Source of the DNA: Teichococcus aestuarii
GTDB lineage: Bacteria; Pseudomonadota; Alphaproteobacteria; Acetobacterales; Acetobacteraceae
DNA: 64,000 bases
NCBI RefSeq assembly: GCF_003116135.1
Contig: NZ_PDOA01000004.1
Location: 186,001 to 250,000, forward strand
Direction: 5' to 3'
Shown in pieces: positions 54,433-62,271 of the stretch. The first letter of the stretch is position 1; each line of letters begins with the position of its first letter. The notes beneath the pieces are model-generated. The model was not told the DNA's origin. It saw nothing but the letters and a program-made list of their open reading frames with translations, and ran no database searches. Position numbers and translations under genes: made by a program.

Positions 54433-56316
54433 ATGGGCAGCGGCATCTTCGAGCGAATCATCGACCCCGTGGCGGCGCCTGGGCAGCAGGCCAGCCGCAT
54501 CCTCGGCAGCCCCGTGCCGGAGGCGCCGCCCCCGGACGGCCTGTGGGGCTTCTACTGGTATTTCATCCGGCAGGCGCGGGCGCTGTTCGGCCTGCTCTTC
54601 GTCGCCGGCCTCTGCGTGGCGCTGCTCGACGCGCTGATCCCGGTGTTCATCGGCCGCGTCGTCGGCCTGCTGTCGGCGCAGGCGCCCGGCACGCTGCTGG
54701 CGGAGCGCTGGCCGGAGCTGCTCGGCATGGCGGCCGTGCTGCTGCTGGCACGGCCGGCCTCCATCCTGGCGCAGAACCTGATCGGCCAGCAGGCGATCAA
54801 CGCCGGTGTCACCAGCATGATCCGCTGGCAGAGCCACTGGCACGTGGTGCGGCAGGGCTGGTCCTTCTTCCAGGAGGATTTCGCCGGGCGCATCGCCAAC
54901 CGCGTCATGCAGGCGGGGCCGGCGCTGCGCGAGAGCGTGGTGCAGTCGGTCAACGCCGTCTGGTACATCCTGGTCTATGGCACGGGGGCGGTGCTCTACC
55001 TGGCCTCGGCCAATGCCTGGCTGGCGCTGCCCATCCTGGTCTGGTTCGCCGCCTATTGCCTGCTGCTGCGCTTCATCGTGCCGCGCCTGCGCGAGCGCGC
55101 CCGCGCCGCCTCCGAGCAGCGCAGCCTGCTCACCGGCCGCATCGTCGACAGCTACACCAACATCCTCACGCTCAAGCTCTTCGCGCGCGCCGAGGACGAG
55201 GACGCCTTCGTGCGCGAGGGCATCCTCGGCCTCACCGCCGCCTTCCAGCGGCAGATGCGGCTGATCACGCTGAACGCGCTGCTGCTCTCCACCCTCAACG
55301 CCACCATGCTCGTCTCCATGGCCGCCATCGCGCTCGGGCTGTGGGATGCGGGGCGGATCGAGCTCGGCATCGTCGCCGCGGCGCTGCCGATGGCGTGGCA
55401 GATCGCCAACATCTCCGGCTGGGTGGCCTTCAACGTCGCCGCCATCTTCGAGAATCTCGGCGTGGTGCAGGAGGCCACGGGCAGCATCGCCGTGCCGCCC
55501 ACGGCGCCGGACCCCGCGGGCGCGCGCCCGCTCGTGGTGGGGGAGGGGCGCATCACCTTCGAGCATGTGCGCTTCGCCTATGCCGGCGGCCCGGGCGCGG
55601 CGACGGGGCGCGGCGTGCTGGAGGATTTCCACCTCGACATCGCGCCGGGCGAGCGTGTCGGCCTCGTCGGCCATTCGGGGGCGGGCAAGACCACGGCGAT
55701 GAACCTGCTGCTGCGCTTCTTCGCCCCGCAATCGGGCCGCATCCTGATCGACGGGCAGGACATCGCCACGGTCACGCAGGAGAGCCTGCGCGGCGCCATC
55801 GGCGTGGTGACGCAGGACACGGCGCTGCTGCACCGCTCCGTCCGCGACAACATCCGCTATGGCCGCCCAAGTGCCAGCCAGGCGGCGGTGGAGGCGGCGG
55901 CGCGGCAGGCGGCGGCGCACGACTTCATCACCGCCCTGCGCGACTGGCGCGGGCGGGAGGGCTATGATTCGCATGTCGGCGAGCGGGGCGTGAAGCTCTC
56001 GGGCGGGCAGCGCCAGCGCGTCGCCATCGCCCGCGTGCTGCTGAAGGACGCGCCGATCCTGGTGCTGGACGAAGCCACCAGCGCGCTCGATTCCGAGGTG
56101 GAGGCGGCCATCCAGGAGCAGCTCACCGGGCTGATGGCGGGCAAGACGGTCATCGCCATCGCCCACCGCCTCTCCACCCTGGCCAGCATGGACCGGCTGG
56201 TGGTGCTGGAGCATGGCCGCGTCGTCGAGCAGGGCAGCCATGCCGAGCTGCTGGCGCGCGAGGGCGCCTATGCCCGGCTGTGGCGGCGCCAGTCGGGCGG
56301 CTTCCTGGAGGGGTGA
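54433..56316 (+). CDS. ABC transporter, fused permease and ATP-binding protein (MsbA/multidrug type)
   Basis: 627-residue exporter half-transporter. Six membrane helices lie within about 50-340 (RALFGLLFVAGLCVALLDALIPVFIGRVVGLL and onward). The nucleotide-binding domain (about 385-620) has Walker A GHSGAGKTT, GVVTQDTALLHRSVRDNIRYG, signature KLSGGQRQRVAIARVL, Walker B ILVLDEATSALD and switch AIAHRLSTL. There is no C39 peptidase-like domain and no membrane-fusion gene nearby, so it is probably a lipid or drug exporter and not the secretion ATPase of the RTX protein upstream. The ATG at 54433 is preferred, since an earlier GTG lies inside the preceding terminator. Confidence 0.93.
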   Translation: MGSGIFERIIDPVAAPGQQASRILGSPVPEAPPPDGLWGFYWYFIRQARALFGLLFVAGLCVALLDALIPVFIGRVVGLLSAQAPGTLLAERWPELLGMAAVLLLARPASILAQNLIGQQAINAGVTSMIRWQSHWHVVRQGWSFFQEDFAGRIANRVMQAGPALRESVVQSVNAVWYILVYGTGAVLYLASANAWLALPILVWFAAYCLLLRFIVPRLRERARAASEQRSLLTGRIVDSYTNILTLKLFARAEDEDAFVREGILGLTAAFQRQMRLITLNALLLSTLNATMLVSMAAIALGLWDAGRIELGIVAAALPMAWQIANISGWVAFNVAAIFENLGVVQEATGSIAVPPTAPDPAGARPLVVGEGRITFEHVRFAYAGGPGAATGRGVLEDFHLDIAPGERVGLVGHSGAGKTTAMNLLLRFFAPQSGRILIDGQDIATVTQESLRGAIGVVTQDTALLHRSVRDNIRYGRPSASQAAVEAAARQAAAHDFITALRDWRGREGYDSHVGERGVKLSGGQRQRVAIARVLLKDAPILVLDEATSALDSEVEAAIQEQLTGLMAGKTVIAIAHRLSTLASMDRLVVLEHGRVVEQGSHAELLAREGAYARLWRRQSGGFLEG

Positions 56317-56384
56317 GGGCACGCCGGCGGGAGTTGACCCGCCGCCGCATCGCCGGGAATGTGAGCGGCCAGGAGGGACCTGTC

Positions 56385-57371
56385 ATGCCTGCCACCCATC
56401 ATCTGCACGCGACGCCGGAGACGGTGCGCTTCGGGGCCTTCGACGCCGCCTTTCCGCCCGTCCTGACGGTCCAGTCGGGTGACCTGGTGGTGATGCAGTG
56501 CGTCTCCGGTCCGGCCGAGGTGATGCCGCCCGAGGACAGCGGCCTGGCCGTGCCGCCGGCCCTGGCCGAGATCCACAAGGCGGTCGCCGCCGGCGCCATG
56601 CCGCGCCTCGGGCCGCACCTCGTCACCGGCCCGGTGGCGGTGGCCGGCGCCGAGCCGGGAGACTGCCTGCGCGTCGACATCGAGGCGGTCGAGCTGGGGG
56701 CGGACTGGGGCTACAACCATTTCCGCGCGCTCGTCGGCACGCTGCCGGAGGATTTCCCCTATCGCCGCCTCATCCACATCCCGGTGGACCGCGCGGCCAA
56801 CACCTGCCGCCTGCCCTTCGGCCCGGACAACCATGGCCTGACCCTGCCGCTCGCGCCCTTCTTCGGCGTGATGGGCGTGGCGCCGCCGGTGGAGTGGGGG
56901 CAGATCTCCACCAAGGAGCCGCGCGCCCATGGCGGCAACCTGGACAACAAGGAGCTGGTGGCCGGCAGCTCCCTCTACCTGCCGGTGCACCGCCCCGGCG
57001 GCCTGTTCAGCGCCGGCGACGGCCATGGCGTGCAGGGCGATGGCGAGGTCTGCGTCACCGCGCTGGAGATGTGCCTGACCGGCCATTTCCGCTTCAGCCT
57101 GGAGAAGGGCGACGGCACCCGCCGCCCGGCGCTGCGCTACCCCCGCGCCGAGACGCCGACCCACTACATCAGCATGGGCATGCACGAGGATCTCGACATC
57201 GCCATGAAGCAGGCGCTGCGCGAGATGATCGCCTTCATCACCGCGCGCAGCAACCTCTCGGCGGCGGACGCCTACCAGTTCTGCTCGCTGGCGGTGGATT
57301 TCCACGTCACCCAGACGGTGAACGGCGAGAAGGGCGTGCACGGCCTGCTACGCAAGGGCCTGCTGTTCTGA
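56385..57371 (+). CDS. acetamidase/formamidase family protein
   Basis: 328-residue FmdA/AmdA-family amidohydrolase that releases ammonia from short amides such as formamide or acetamide. Blocks typical of the family are VQSGDLVVMQCVSG, GPVAVAGAEPGDCLRVDIEAVELG, PFFGVMGVAPP, STKEPRAHGGNLDNKELVAGSSLYLPVHRPGGLFSAGDGHGVQGDGEVCVTALE (metal-binding acidic and histidine residues) and HYISMGMHEDLD. AGGAGG lies ten bases before the ATG. The monocistronic gene ends in a strong hairpin. Confidence 0.94.
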   Translation: MPATHHLHATPETVRFGAFDAAFPPVLTVQSGDLVVMQCVSGPAEVMPPEDSGLAVPPALAEIHKAVAAGAMPRLGPHLVTGPVAVAGAEPGDCLRVDIEAVELGADWGYNHFRALVGTLPEDFPYRRLIHIPVDRAANTCRLPFGPDNHGLTLPLAPFFGVMGVAPPVEWGQISTKEPRAHGGNLDNKELVAGSSLYLPVHRPGGLFSAGDGHGVQGDGEVCVTALEMCLTGHFRFSLEKGDGTRRPALRYPRAETPTHYISMGMHEDLDIAMKQALREMIAFITARSNLSAADAYQFCSLAVDFHVTQTVNGEKGVHGLLRKGLLF

Positions 57372-57377
57372 GAGGCC

Positions 57378-57407
57378 GAAACGGCGCCTTGCATTGGGCG
57401 CCGTTTC
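57378..57407 (+). terminator. formamidase gene terminator
   Basis: Perfect eleven-base arms GAAACGGCGCC (57378-57388) and GGCGCCGTTTC (57397-57407) with an eight-base loop, six bases after the stop. Confidence 0.75.
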
Positions 57408-57489
57408 GCGGGAACAGAGCCGCCCGGTGCGGCCCCGCCGCGCCCGGTCCCCCTTCCCGCGGGAGGGAGGACTCTTTTCCACAACTTTT

Positions 57490-57571
57490 GCGAGTCGCCG
57501 TTTGCGCCGCATCTTGTGCCGCTACCCCCGCGTTAACTACCGTATATGGGGGTGGAGGCAGGAGCCTGGGT
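57490..57571 (+). promoter_or_regulatory. gcrA promoter region with GANTC site
   Basis: Just upstream of gcrA are a GAGTC (GANTC-type methylation site, 57492-57496), a GTTAAC hexamer (57532-57537) resembling a CtrA half-site, and TATAT-type sequence near 57541-57546. CcrM methylates GANTC in alphaproteobacteria and GcrA acts at methylated GANTC promoters, so autoregulation is plausible. A single GANTC could also occur by chance. Confidence 0.4.
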
Positions 57572-58153
57572 ATGGATTGGACAGCGGAAGCGATCGAGGC
57601 TCTGCGGGCCCTCTGGGCCGAAGGCCACTCGACGGCCGAGATCGGCCGCCGCATGGGCATTTCCAAGAACGCGGTCGTGGGCAAGGCGCACCGCCTGAAC
57701 CTGCCCGCGCGCCCCAGCCCCATCCGCCGCGAGAACGAGCCCCGCGCCACGGCCGCGCCCGCCGCGGCGCCTGCGGCGCCGGCGATGGCGGAGCCCGTGG
57801 CCGAGCTTCCGGTGCCCCCGCTTTCCGCCCCGGCGGCGGCGCCTCCGGCGCCCGAGCCGGAGCCGGTGCGCCCCGCCCTCACCACCCTGCCGCCGGCCAC
57901 CCAGCCCATCGCCCCGGCAGCGGCGCTGGCCGCGCCGCGCCCGCCGGCGGCCACCCGCCGCCCGGCGCCGCCGGCCGTGGTGCGGCCCTTCCAGCGGATG
58001 GGCGGCCGCTCCTGCTGCTGGCCGATCGGCGAGCCCGGCACGCCGGATTTCCGCTTCTGCACGGGCGAGGCCATTCCGGGGAAGCCCTACTGCCCCGAGC
58101 ACGCTGCGGTCGCCTATGTGAAGGCCCGCGACCGGCGCGACGACGCCGCCTGA
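57572..58153 (+). CDS. gcrA: GcrA cell cycle regulator family protein
   Basis: 193-residue GcrA-family regulator. The N-terminal helix-turn-helix is the family hallmark (MDWTAEAIEALRALWAEGHSTAEIGRRMGISKNAVVGKAHRLNLPARPSPI). A long Ala/Pro-rich linker (about 55-140) follows. The conserved C-terminal domain contacts sigma-70 (RSCCWPIGEPGTPDFRFCTGEAIPGKPYCPEHAAVAYVK). GcrA works with the CcrM methyltransferase to time cell-cycle genes in alphaproteobacteria. The GGAGG-containing leader lies nine bases upstream. Confidence 0.96.
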   Translation: MDWTAEAIEALRALWAEGHSTAEIGRRMGISKNAVVGKAHRLNLPARPSPIRRENEPRATAAPAAAPAAPAMAEPVAELPVPPLSAPAAAPPAPEPEPVRPALTTLPPATQPIAPAAALAAPRPPAATRRPAPPAVVRPFQRMGGRSCCWPIGEPGTPDFRFCTGEAIPGKPYCPEHAAVAYVKARDRRDDAA

Positions 58154-58174
58154 CCGCGCGGCCGCCGCTGCAAC

Positions 58175-58212
58175 GAAGAAGGCCCGGAGGGGGAACCCTC
58201 CGGGCCTTCTTC
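58175..58212. terminator. strong bidirectional terminator between gcrA and phnE
   Basis: Perfect 17-base arms GAAGAAGGCCCGGAGGG (58175-58191) and CCCTCCGGGCCTTCTTC (58196-58212), loop GGAA. The A/G-rich outer left arm and T/C-rich outer right arm give T-rich ends in both directions, fitting the convergent gcrA and phnE genes. Confidence 0.9.
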
Positions 58213-58231
58213 GTCTGGCATCCGCGGACGC

Positions 58232-59083
58232 TCAGGTGATGGCGGCCTCGCGGCGGCCGATCAGGCGGCGGCGCAGCGCGCCCGAGAGGGTGTCGATGGC
58301 GGCGACGGTCAGCACCATCAGGAGGATGATGAAGGCCACCTCGTCCCAGTGCCGCACCTTGATGCGCTCGGCGATCTGCAGGCCGATGCCACCCGCCCCC
58401 ACCACGCCGAGGATGGCGGCGGAGCGGGTGTTGCTCTCGAAGAAATAGAGCGCCTGGGCCAGCATCACCGGCAGCACCTGCGGCAGCACGCCGAAGCGCA
58501 GCGCGTGCAGCCGCCCGCCGCCCGAGGCCATGACGCCCTCGCTCTGCCGCTTCTCGGCGTTCTCGATGGCCTCGGCGTAGAGCTTGGCGAGCACGGCGAG
58601 GTCGCTGGTGAAGATGGCCAGCACGCCGGCCAGCGGCCCGAGGCCCACGGCCCGCACATAGGCCAGCGCCCAGATCAGCTGGTCCACGCCGCGGATGCCG
58701 TCGAAGAGGCGGCGCACCGAGAAGCGCAGCAGCGTGACCGTGACGATGTTGCGGGCGCCGAGGAAGCCCAGCGGCACCGCCAGCAGCGCGGCGAGGAAGG
58801 TGCCGAGGAAGGCCATGGCCACGCTCTCCGCCATGCCCTTCAGGATGTCGAGCCACAGCTCGCCGGGGCTGGGCGGCACCATCAGCCGCAGGATGGTGGC
58901 CAGGCCCTCAAGGCCGTTCCACAGCCGCGCGGGGGTGATGTCGAACAGCCAGAAGCTCCAGCCGAGCCAGAGCAGGAAGGCCGCGCCCGCCACCCAGCGC
59001 AGCGCGCGGGTGGCTCGGCCGGGGCCGAAGGCGGCGGGCAGGCGGGCCTGCCATTGCGTGACGGTCTGCGCGTCCGGCCGCAT
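58232..59083 (-). CDS. phnE: phosphonate ABC transporter permease PhnE (second copy)
   Basis: 283-residue permease with about six helices. Typical PhnE segments are GFLGARNIVTVTLLRF, FDGIRGVDQLIWALAYVRAVGLGPLAGVLAIFTSDLAVLAKLYAEAIENAEKRQSEGVMASGGGRLHALRFGVLPQVLPV (the EAA-type loop) and RSAAILGVVGAGGIGLQIAERI. The ATG at 59083 is chosen because GGGAGG precedes it by eight bases. It starts one base after the first phnE stops. The two permeases form a heterodimer. It is the last gene of phnCDEE. Confidence 0.94.
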   Translation of the reverse strand: MRPDAQTVTQWQARLPAAFGPGRATRALRWVAGAAFLLWLGWSFWLFDITPARLWNGLEGLATILRLMVPPSPGELWLDILKGMAESVAMAFLGTFLAALLAVPLGFLGARNIVTVTLLRFSVRRLFDGIRGVDQLIWALAYVRAVGLGPLAGVLAIFTSDLAVLAKLYAEAIENAEKRQSEGVMASGGGRLHALRFGVLPQVLPVMLAQALYFFESNTRSAAILGVVGAGGIGLQIAERIKVRHWDEVAFIILLMVLTVAAIDTLSGALRRRLIGRREAAIT

Positions 59084-59084
59084 C

Positions 59085-59981
59085 TCAGCGCCCTCCCACG
59101 ACATGGATGAGGCGGTGCCGCAGCTGTTCGGAGACGAGGTCGATCAGCATCACGGCCAGGATGACCAGCAGGACGATGGCGCTGATCTCCTCGTAGTAGT
59201 TGAAGGCGATCACCTGGTAGAGCTCCTGCCCGATGCCGCCGGCGCCGACGAAGCCGATGACGCTGGCGCCGCGCACGTTGATCTCGAAGCGCAGCAGCGC
59301 GTAGCTCAGCAGGTTGGGCGCCACCTGCGGCAGGATGGCGTAGCGGCAGGCCTGCACCCAGTTGGCGCCGGAGGCGCGCAGCCCATCCCAGGGCTGCATC
59401 TCGGCATTCTCGATCACCTCGGCGAAGAGCTTGCCCAGCGCGCCGGCGGTGTGGATGGCGATGGCCAGGATGCCGGCCAGCGGCCCGACGCCGAAGGCCC
59501 AGACGAAGATCAGCGCGTAGACGATCTCCGGCACGGTGCGGGTGGCCTCCAGCGCGCGGCGCGTCAGCGGCGAGAGCCAGCGCCCGGCGCCCAGGTTGCG
59601 CGCGGCGGGGAAGGCCAGCAGCATCGCCACGGCCGCGCCGGCCAGGGTGGCGAGCGCCGCCATCTGCGCCGTCTGCGCCAGCAGCAGCGCCCAGGAATCG
59701 AGCCGGTAGAGCCAGAAGGCCAGGCTGCCTTCCGTCTCCGCGCCGGAGAACAGGGCGGAGAGCTGCAGCGAGGGCAGGATGCGCCAGAAATACTCCCCGA
59801 TGCGCGGCAGGCCGGCGGCCAGGGTGGCGGGATAGAACTCGCTGATGCGGGCGGCCAGCAGCAGCAGGGCGGCCAGCAGGCCGAGGCCCAGGAGCGTGGT
59901 GTTGCGGCGCTGGCGGCGGAGTGCCTGGAAGGCGGCCTCCCCGCGCCGCACCACCGGAAGATGCGCGGCGATGGCGTCCAT
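59085..59981 (-). CDS. phnE: phosphonate ABC transporter permease PhnE (first copy)
   Basis: 298-residue permease. It has a cytoplasmic N-terminus, a first helix at about 30-48 and a five-helix core with FPAARNLGAGRWLSPLTRRALEATRTVPEIVYALIFVWAFGVGPLAGILAIAIHTAGALGKLFAEVIENAEMQPWDGLRASGANWVQACRYAILPQVAPNL and RGASVIGFVGAGGIGQELYQVI. It shares the same fold and motifs as its downstream partner, but the two are clearly diverged. A 192-bp gap with repeats separates it from phnD. Confidence 0.94.
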   Translation of the reverse strand: MDAIAAHLPVVRRGEAAFQALRRQRRNTTLLGLGLLAALLLLAARISEFYPATLAAGLPRIGEYFWRILPSLQLSALFSGAETEGSLAFWLYRLDSWALLLAQTAQMAALATLAGAAVAMLLAFPAARNLGAGRWLSPLTRRALEATRTVPEIVYALIFVWAFGVGPLAGILAIAIHTAGALGKLFAEVIENAEMQPWDGLRASGANWVQACRYAILPQVAPNLLSYALLRFEINVRGASVIGFVGAGGIGQELYQVIAFNYYEEISAIVLLVILAVMLIDLVSEQLRHRLIHVVGGR

Positions 59982-60009
59982 GACTCTACTCGTGCGGGGA
60001 AGGGAAGGG

Positions 60010-60039
60010 GCCGGGGGAGGGTGGATCCTCTCCCCCGGC
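60010..60039 (-). terminator. intra-operon hairpin between phnD and phnE
   Basis: Ten-base arms GCCGGGGGAG (60010-60019) and CTCCCCCGGC (60030-60039) with a ten-base loop, in the gap between the receptor gene and the permease genes. As at urtA-urtB, this probably limits read-through so that receptor exceeds permease. It is the same hairpin type as the other gene-end elements. Confidence 0.6.
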
Positions 60040-60093
60040 TGGCAGCCGCCCGGAAGCGCCGGTGGCGCTGCCGGAACTCATGCCACCTGCTTC

Positions 60094-60196
60094 AGGAACG
60101 CCGGCGGCGCCAGCGGCCTCAGGAACGCCAGCGGCGCCAGCGGCCTCAGGAGCGCCGGCGGCGCCATCTGGCCTCAGGAGCGCCGGCGGCGCTCGG
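60094..60196. repeat. 27-bp tandem repeat overlapping the 3' end of phnD
   Basis: Units start at 60094 (27 bp), 60121 (27 bp), 60148 (28 bp) and 60176 (partial), each opening AGGAACGCC or AGGAGCGCC. The fourth unit lies inside phnD and the phnD stop codon falls at the junction with the third, so the array looks like downstream re-duplication of the gene's own end. Confidence 0.88.
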
Positions 60197-61142
60197 CGGC
60201 CTCCTCGCGGCGCAGCTGCACGATCGGCTCGAACATGGCGTGCGTCACGCGCTCATAGCCCTTGCCGCCGCCGCGCTCGATGTCGGCGTAGACCTTCGGG
60301 TGGGCGGTGGGCAGCGCCATGTGGAAGGCGGTGAAATCCTCCTTGAACGCCGCCGGCAGGGCCGAGCGCACCACCAGCGGGCCGTTCGGGATCGGGCGCG
60401 ACTTCCAGATCAGGTTCAGGTCGGACATCTTCAGCATGCCCTTGGAGACCATCGCCTGCAGGTTGCCGCGGCTGAAGCCCTGGCTCTCGTCGCCGATGCC
60501 GGAAGCCCAGGTGCAGCAGGCGTCGTACTGCTTCTGCAGCACCGCCACCACCGCCTGCTCGTGCCCGCCGGCGAAGCCGGTGCGGGAGAAGTAGCCGTTG
60601 ATGTCCACGCCGCTGTTGCGCAGCTCGGAGCGCGGGATCAGGTAGCCCGAGGTGGAGTTCGGGTCGGCCCAGGCAAGGGACTTGCCCTTCATCTGCTCGA
60701 GCGAGGTGATGCCGGAATCCTTCCGCGTCACCATCACCGAGATGTAGGAGGAGGAGCCGTCATTCTCCAGCGGCACCACCAGCGGCTCCACGGCGCCGTT
60801 GGTGTCGAGCCAGGCGCCGGCATAGCCGGAGGCGCCCATCGAGGAGGCCTCGATCTGCCCGGCCGAGAAGGCCTGCATCACGCCCGCGTAGTCGGCGGCG
60901 GGGAAGAGGCGGACGGGCACCTTGAAGGTGTCCTCGATCAGCTTGCGGTAGGCGTCGAAGCGGCCGAGGCGGTCGGCCTCGTTCTCGCCGCCGAGCAGGC
61001 CGATGCGGATCTGCGGCACCTGCTTCGCCCAGGGGCGCTCGCCGGCGGCGGGCATGGCGGGGGCGGCCTGCTGGGCGCGGGTGGCGGCGGGCAGCAGGGC
61101 GGCGCCGGCCATCAGGCCGGCCAGCGTGCGACGGGTGATCAT
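60174..61142 (-). CDS. phnD: phosphonate ABC transporter substrate-binding protein
   Basis: 322-residue periplasmic receptor with a twin-arginine signal (MITRRTLAGLMAGAALLPAATRA). The mature protein has IRIGLLGGENEADRLGRFDAYRKLIEDTFKVPVRLFPAADYAGVMQAFSAGQIEASSMG, SLAWADPNSTSGYLIPRSELR (typical phosphonate-binding SxST loop), and TGFAGGHEQAVVAVLQKQYDACCTW, all characteristic of PhnD. Related receptors bind phosphonates or phosphite. The basic C-terminus (AERRRRS) is encoded within a 27-bp repeat array. It follows phnC by about 100 bp. Confidence 0.94.
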   Translation of the reverse strand: MITRRTLAGLMAGAALLPAATRAQQAAPAMPAAGERPWAKQVPQIRIGLLGGENEADRLGRFDAYRKLIEDTFKVPVRLFPAADYAGVMQAFSAGQIEASSMGASGYAGAWLDTNGAVEPLVVPLENDGSSSYISVMVTRKDSGITSLEQMKGKSLAWADPNSTSGYLIPRSELRNSGVDINGYFSRTGFAGGHEQAVVAVLQKQYDACCTWASGIGDESQGFSRGNLQAMVSKGMLKMSDLNLIWKSRPIPNGPLVVRSALPAAFKEDFTAFHMALPTAHPKVYADIERGGGKGYERVTHAMFEPIVQLRREEAAERRRRS

Positions 61143-61238
61143 GCTGTCTCTCCTTGTAGGCGGGCATCGCCCGCGGGCTTTCTGGGCGGGCGGGCGTTCG
61201 CGGGCCTTGTGGCCGGGCGCCTGCCCGCCGGAAGCTCG

Positions 61239-62054
61239 TCAGGCCGCCGGGGCCTCGGCGGTGGCGCGCGGCGCGTGCTCCACCGCGCTCTGCGCGTTGA
61301 ACTCGGCCTCGGACACACCGTAGATCTCGCGCAGCCGGGCGGCGGTCAGGCCCTCGGGCGGGCCGTCGAACATCATCCGCCCGCCCTGCATGGCGATGAC
61401 GCGGGTGCAGTATTCCCGCGCCGTGTCCAGGTGGTGCAGGTTGCAGAGCACGGTGATGCCGTCGCGCCGGTTCACGTCGCGCAGCGCGTCCATCACGGTG
61501 CGGGCATTGCGCGGGTCGAGGCTGGCGATCGGCTCGTCGGCCAGGATGATGCGCGATTCCTGCATCAGCGCCCGCGCGATGGCGACGCGCTGCTGCTGCC
61601 CGCCCGAGAGCGTGTCGGCGCGCTGCAGCGCCTGGTCGGCGAGGTCGAAGCGGTCCAGCGCCATCAGCGCCATGGCCCGCTCCTCGGCGGGGAAGTGCTT
61701 GAACAGCGTGGCCACGGTGCCGAGCATGCCGGGGCGGTGGTTCAGCCGCCCCACCAGCACGTTGGTCAGCACGTCGAGCCGCTGCACCAGGTTGAACTGC
61801 TGAAAGATCATGCCGCAGCGGGTGCGCCAGTCCCGCAGCCCCTGGCCGCGCAGCGCCGTGACATCGACGCCGTCGTGCAGGATGCGGCCCTCGGAGGGCT
61901 CGGTCAGGCGGTTGATCATGCGCAGCAGCGTGGACTTGCCGGCGCCCGAACGGCCGATCACGCCCACCATCTGGCCGGCCGGCACCTTCAGGCTGACGCC
62001 GGAGACCGCCTGCGTCGCGCCGAAGCGGCGGGAAATGTTCTGAAGCTCAAGCAT
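61239..62054 (-). CDS. phnC: phosphonate ABC transporter ATP-binding protein
   Basis: 271-residue ATPase. It starts [56 protein letters not shown] (Walker [10 protein letters not shown]) and has [28 protein letters not shown] (PhnC-typical Q-loop region), signature [15 protein letters not shown], Walker [13 protein letters not shown] and switch [19 protein letters not shown]. The IASLDP sequence and NLHH switch are PhnC hallmarks. It is the first gene of phnCDEE, directly behind a Pho box. No C-P lyase genes are in the window. Confidence 0.95.
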   Translation of the reverse strand: MLELQNISRRFGATQAVSGVSLKVPAGQMVGVIGRSGAGKSTLLRMINRLTEPSEGRILHDGVDVTALRGQGLRDWRTRCGMIFQQFNLVQRLDVLTNVLVGRLNHRPGMLGTVATLFKHFPAEERAMALMALDRFDLADQALQRADTLSGGQQQRVAIARALMQESRIILADEPIASLDPRNARTVMDALRDVNRRDGITVLCNLHHLDTAREYCTRVIAMQGGRMMFDGPPEGLTAARLREIYGVSEAEFNAQSAVEHAPRATAEAPAA

Positions 62055-62077
62055 CGGCCACCCTTTGCGTTGCGCCG

Positions 62078-62133
62078 CCTATAGGGGGCGCCCGTGACAG
62101 GGCGATGAAGGGCCGATGACAAGCCGATGGCTC
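62078..62133 (-). promoter_or_regulatory. Pho box and -10 of the phnCDEE promoter
   Basis: On the minus strand four 11-base direct repeats run without gaps from 62133 to 62090: GAGCCATCGGC, TTGTCATCGGC, CCTTCATCGCC and CTGTCACGGGC. This 11-bp-phased CTGTCAT-like repeat is the known PhoB recognition pattern. Exactly ten bases after the last CTGTCAC is TATAGG (62083-62078), matching the usual Pho box to -10 spacing. The site ends 36 bp before the phnC start, so phosphate-starvation control is very likely. Confidence 0.8.
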
Positions 62134-62271
62134 GGCGGGGAAAGTGGCGGCGGGCCGGGGCGGCCGGCCGGCGCGCTTTCCGTCCGCGCGGGTTCACGTA
62201 CGATGCTCTGGCTCTTTGTTCCGGCGCGCATCTCCGCCCGGTCGGGCAAGGCAGCCCGCCCGGGATCTGCT

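Noticed and set aside
52377-56316. Type I secretion operon made of the RTX-repeat protein and the following ABC transporter
   Set aside because: A 13-bp-stem terminator separates them. The ABC protein is of the lipid/multidrug type and no membrane-fusion or outer-membrane gene is present.
58695-62084. 1129-codon plus-strand frame across phnCDEE
   Set aside because: Antisense to four confidently identified transporter genes; its composition is that of a shadow frame.
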